Source: Syntrophaceae bacterium UBA4778 (GTDB lineage Bacteria; Desulfobacterota; Syntrophia; Syntrophales; UBA4778). From it: a stretch of DNA of 33,536 bases. Positions 32,356 through 33,536 of the stretch are shown one piece after another (within the stretch, counting starts at the first letter, position 1; each line of letters begins with the position of its first letter). The translations under genes were made by a program, and so were the position numbers. The stretch lies in assembly GCA_002403175.1 (NCBI GenBank), contig DHHG01000154.1, forward strand, positions 1 through 33,536, in the 5' to 3' direction. Under the pieces are notes generated by a model, which was given only the letters and a program-made list of their open reading frames with translations, was not told where the DNA came from and searched no databases.

Positions 32356-33138
32356 TCAGGCAGGATTTGATTCCGTAATCCTGAATTCGAAATGCCTTTC
32401 ATCCATTGAATTCTGATGTGAATTGTATGTCCTTTCCCTAAAATCGACTTGGTTCTCACGGTCGATCAACACAACCATTGATGACCTTGTCCCGTAGATA
32501 TTGCTGGTAATAAAAATGGTAGACAGGAGCCTTTCGCATTGGATCCCTATGCCTGTATCAGGGAGCTGACTATCGTCCGGCTGAATCCGATCGGAAAGAA
32601 GAGAAAATACATCTTCCGGGTTTAATCTGGTTCCTGTTTTCAATAATTCGGAAAGCGCCTTTTTCCCCCGTTTTACCTTGGGCCAGGGGGTATTCAGCAG
32701 ATGGTTGCTGATTCCGTACAGTCCTGGACTCAATTTTCTTAGAGTTCGGGTAAAGCTTGAAAAATAATAGATTCCGCTTGGATTTCCCATTAATAAATTG
32801 AATCCATTATAGCTGTCGAGAACCTTTCCCAGAGATTCAACATATTGGCGGGGGGATCGGTCCTCCATTAAAAAACGATTGACAAGCATGCCCCGGGATA
32901 CCGCATTGATTTTGAAATTGGCCGGATCGCGAAAATTGGTTATGGCCGCCCATTGCCCCTTTTTGGTTAAACCGAGCCAGGTTCCTCCCGCCTTATTATC
33001 CTTTCCGGCCAGCAGGTCGGGATGCTCTGTCCAGAATGAAGCGGGTTCGGTTGACCTGTCGTAGTATTCGTCCCGGTTTGCGGCGATAACAAGCCGATAA
33101 ATCGGATGCATCTCGTAGGAAAAAAGAATAAGGCACAT
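32356..33138 (-). CDS. NRDE-family (TANGO2-like) protein
   Basis: A 260-aa protein. It starts MCLILFSYEMHPIYRLVIAANRDEYYDRSTEPA, with the NRDE motif that names the family, followed by LAGKDNKAGGTWLGLTKKGQWAAITNFR. Cys2 right after the initiator is typical, so the protein may be processed like Ntn hydrolases (inference). The C-terminal part has STIFITSNIYGTRSSMVVLID, also conserved. Bacterial members are cytoplasmic with no established function; the eukaryotic relative TANGO2 has been linked to haem and lipid handling. It follows the partial gene upstream by 17 bases and is probably co-transcribed with it. Confidence 0.9.
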   Translation of the reverse strand: MCLILFSYEMHPIYRLVIAANRDEYYDRSTEPASFWTEHPDLLAGKDNKAGGTWLGLTKKGQWAAITNFRDPANFKINAVSRGMLVNRFLMEDRSPRQYVESLGKVLDSYNGFNLLMGNPSGIYYFSSFTRTLRKLSPGLYGISNHLLNTPWPKVKRGKKALSELLKTGTRLNPEDVFSLLSDRIQPDDSQLPDTGIGIQCERLLSTIFITSNIYGTRSSMVVLIDRENQVDFRERTYNSHQNSMDERHFEFRITESNPA

Positions 33139-33155
33139 AGGTTGTTCTGTTCCTA

Positions 33156-33536
33156 TTAATGAAAAATAGCTCCTCCTCCGATTCCGAAATGATCCGGAAA
33201 TCTTGAGGTGCCGTCAAAGAGATGATAGGTGTCCTGTGGCGGCGTATCAATTCCTATCTCTCTTTCATTTCCGTATCTGACACGGGACATGGCAGCGGCT
33301 TCCAAAACGGAATACCAGATGCCTACTTTTTGTCCCTGACGATCCAATATGTAAAATCCGTGCAGAGGTTGTCTGGATTCGAGACCCTTGATCTGCATGG
33401 AATCCACCCAGTCCTTCAATTTAGCCTGCGTCAGGTCTATTCTTTTCCATAGCTTGTTCGTAAGCACGTAATTTTTATCAAGGCCCAGAATAGCATTAGG
33501 ATAAGCATCGGAACCGCTATAATAGTAATTATACCC
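33156..33536 (-). CDS. Unidentified protein, C-terminal 126 codons (5' end outside window)
   Basis: The frame is open to the window edge, so the GTG at 33467 is not necessarily the start. I do not recognise it. The visible part has a Tyr-rich beginning (GYNYYYSGSDAYPNAILGLDKNYVL), then LWKRIDLTQAKLKDWVDSM, a central strand pair (GFYILDRQGQKVGIWYS) and a Pro/Gly-rich end with HFGIGGGAIFH. The mix of aromatic residues and short strands suggests an envelope or lipoprotein-like domain, but no signal peptide can be checked. It lies 17 bases before the NRDE gene on the same strand. Confidence 0.55.
   Translation of the reverse strand, partial: GYNYYYSGSDAYPNAILGLDKNYVLTNKLWKRIDLTQAKLKDWVDSMQIKGLESRQPLHGFYILDRQGQKVGIWYSVLEAAAMSRVRYGNEREIGIDTPPQDTYHLFDGTSRFPDHFGIGGGAIFH

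Overview
The window looks like the chromosome of an anaerobic, Gram-negative bacterium, probably from the deltaproteobacterial (Desulfobacterota) groups. The grounds are a rubrerythrin / high-molecular-weight-rubredoxin pair (oxygen defence of anaerobes), an AsmA-type envelope protein and a YbhGFSR-type exporter with a membrane-fusion subunit. The taxonomic placement is inference; no marker gene is present.

Layout. Left chromosomal flank (1-6343): end of an AsmA-like gene, the rbr-hrb operon on the minus strand, a small membrane protein, a corA Mg2+ channel gene broken by two frameshifts, pspC, a DUF2267 gene, about 840 bases with no recognisable gene, and a small orphan gene. Island (about 6344-24416): an 18,023-bp integrated element bounded by two 50-base copies of the 3' half of tRNA-Glu(UUC). 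The intact tRNA is at the right edge, next to a tyrosine integrase that reads towards it. Right flank (24417-33536): tRNA-Glu with a near-consensus promoter, a Ski2-like helicase, a five-gene ABC-2 exporter operon (ybhGFFSR-like), a PaaI-type thioesterase, a NUDIX-gene remnant, an NRDE-family protein and a partial unknown gene.

The island cargo is a DISARM-type anti-phage locus: an N6-adenine DNA methylase, an 882-aa protein at the position and size expected of DrmE, then drmA (helicase), drmB (DUF1998) and drmC (phospholipase D). All are tightly overlapping on the plus strand. This mixes the class 1 marker (adenine methylase) with what looks like the class 2 marker (DrmE), and has no SNF2-type DrmD. 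Upstream is an AlbA_2/HATPase/winged-helix regulator-like gene. A palindrome over a candidate promoter lies between the two. drmA carries a frameshift in a short CA run, so the system as sequenced may be off.

The other end of the island is a phage- or satellite-like maintenance module: a ribbon-helix-helix gene, a region with three long 29-base repeats, a phage-type replisome-organiser gene with 12-bp-periodic iterons inside it (a lambda-O-like origin arrangement), a small HTH protein, an excisionase-like gene and the integrase. Integrase arm-type sites can be proposed at matching distances from both att copies. No capsid, portal, conjugation or lysis genes were seen.

Four indels break otherwise good reading frames (two in corA, one in drmA, one in the replication gene). 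Two lie in C or G homopolymers. Part of this may be sequencing error rather than decay.
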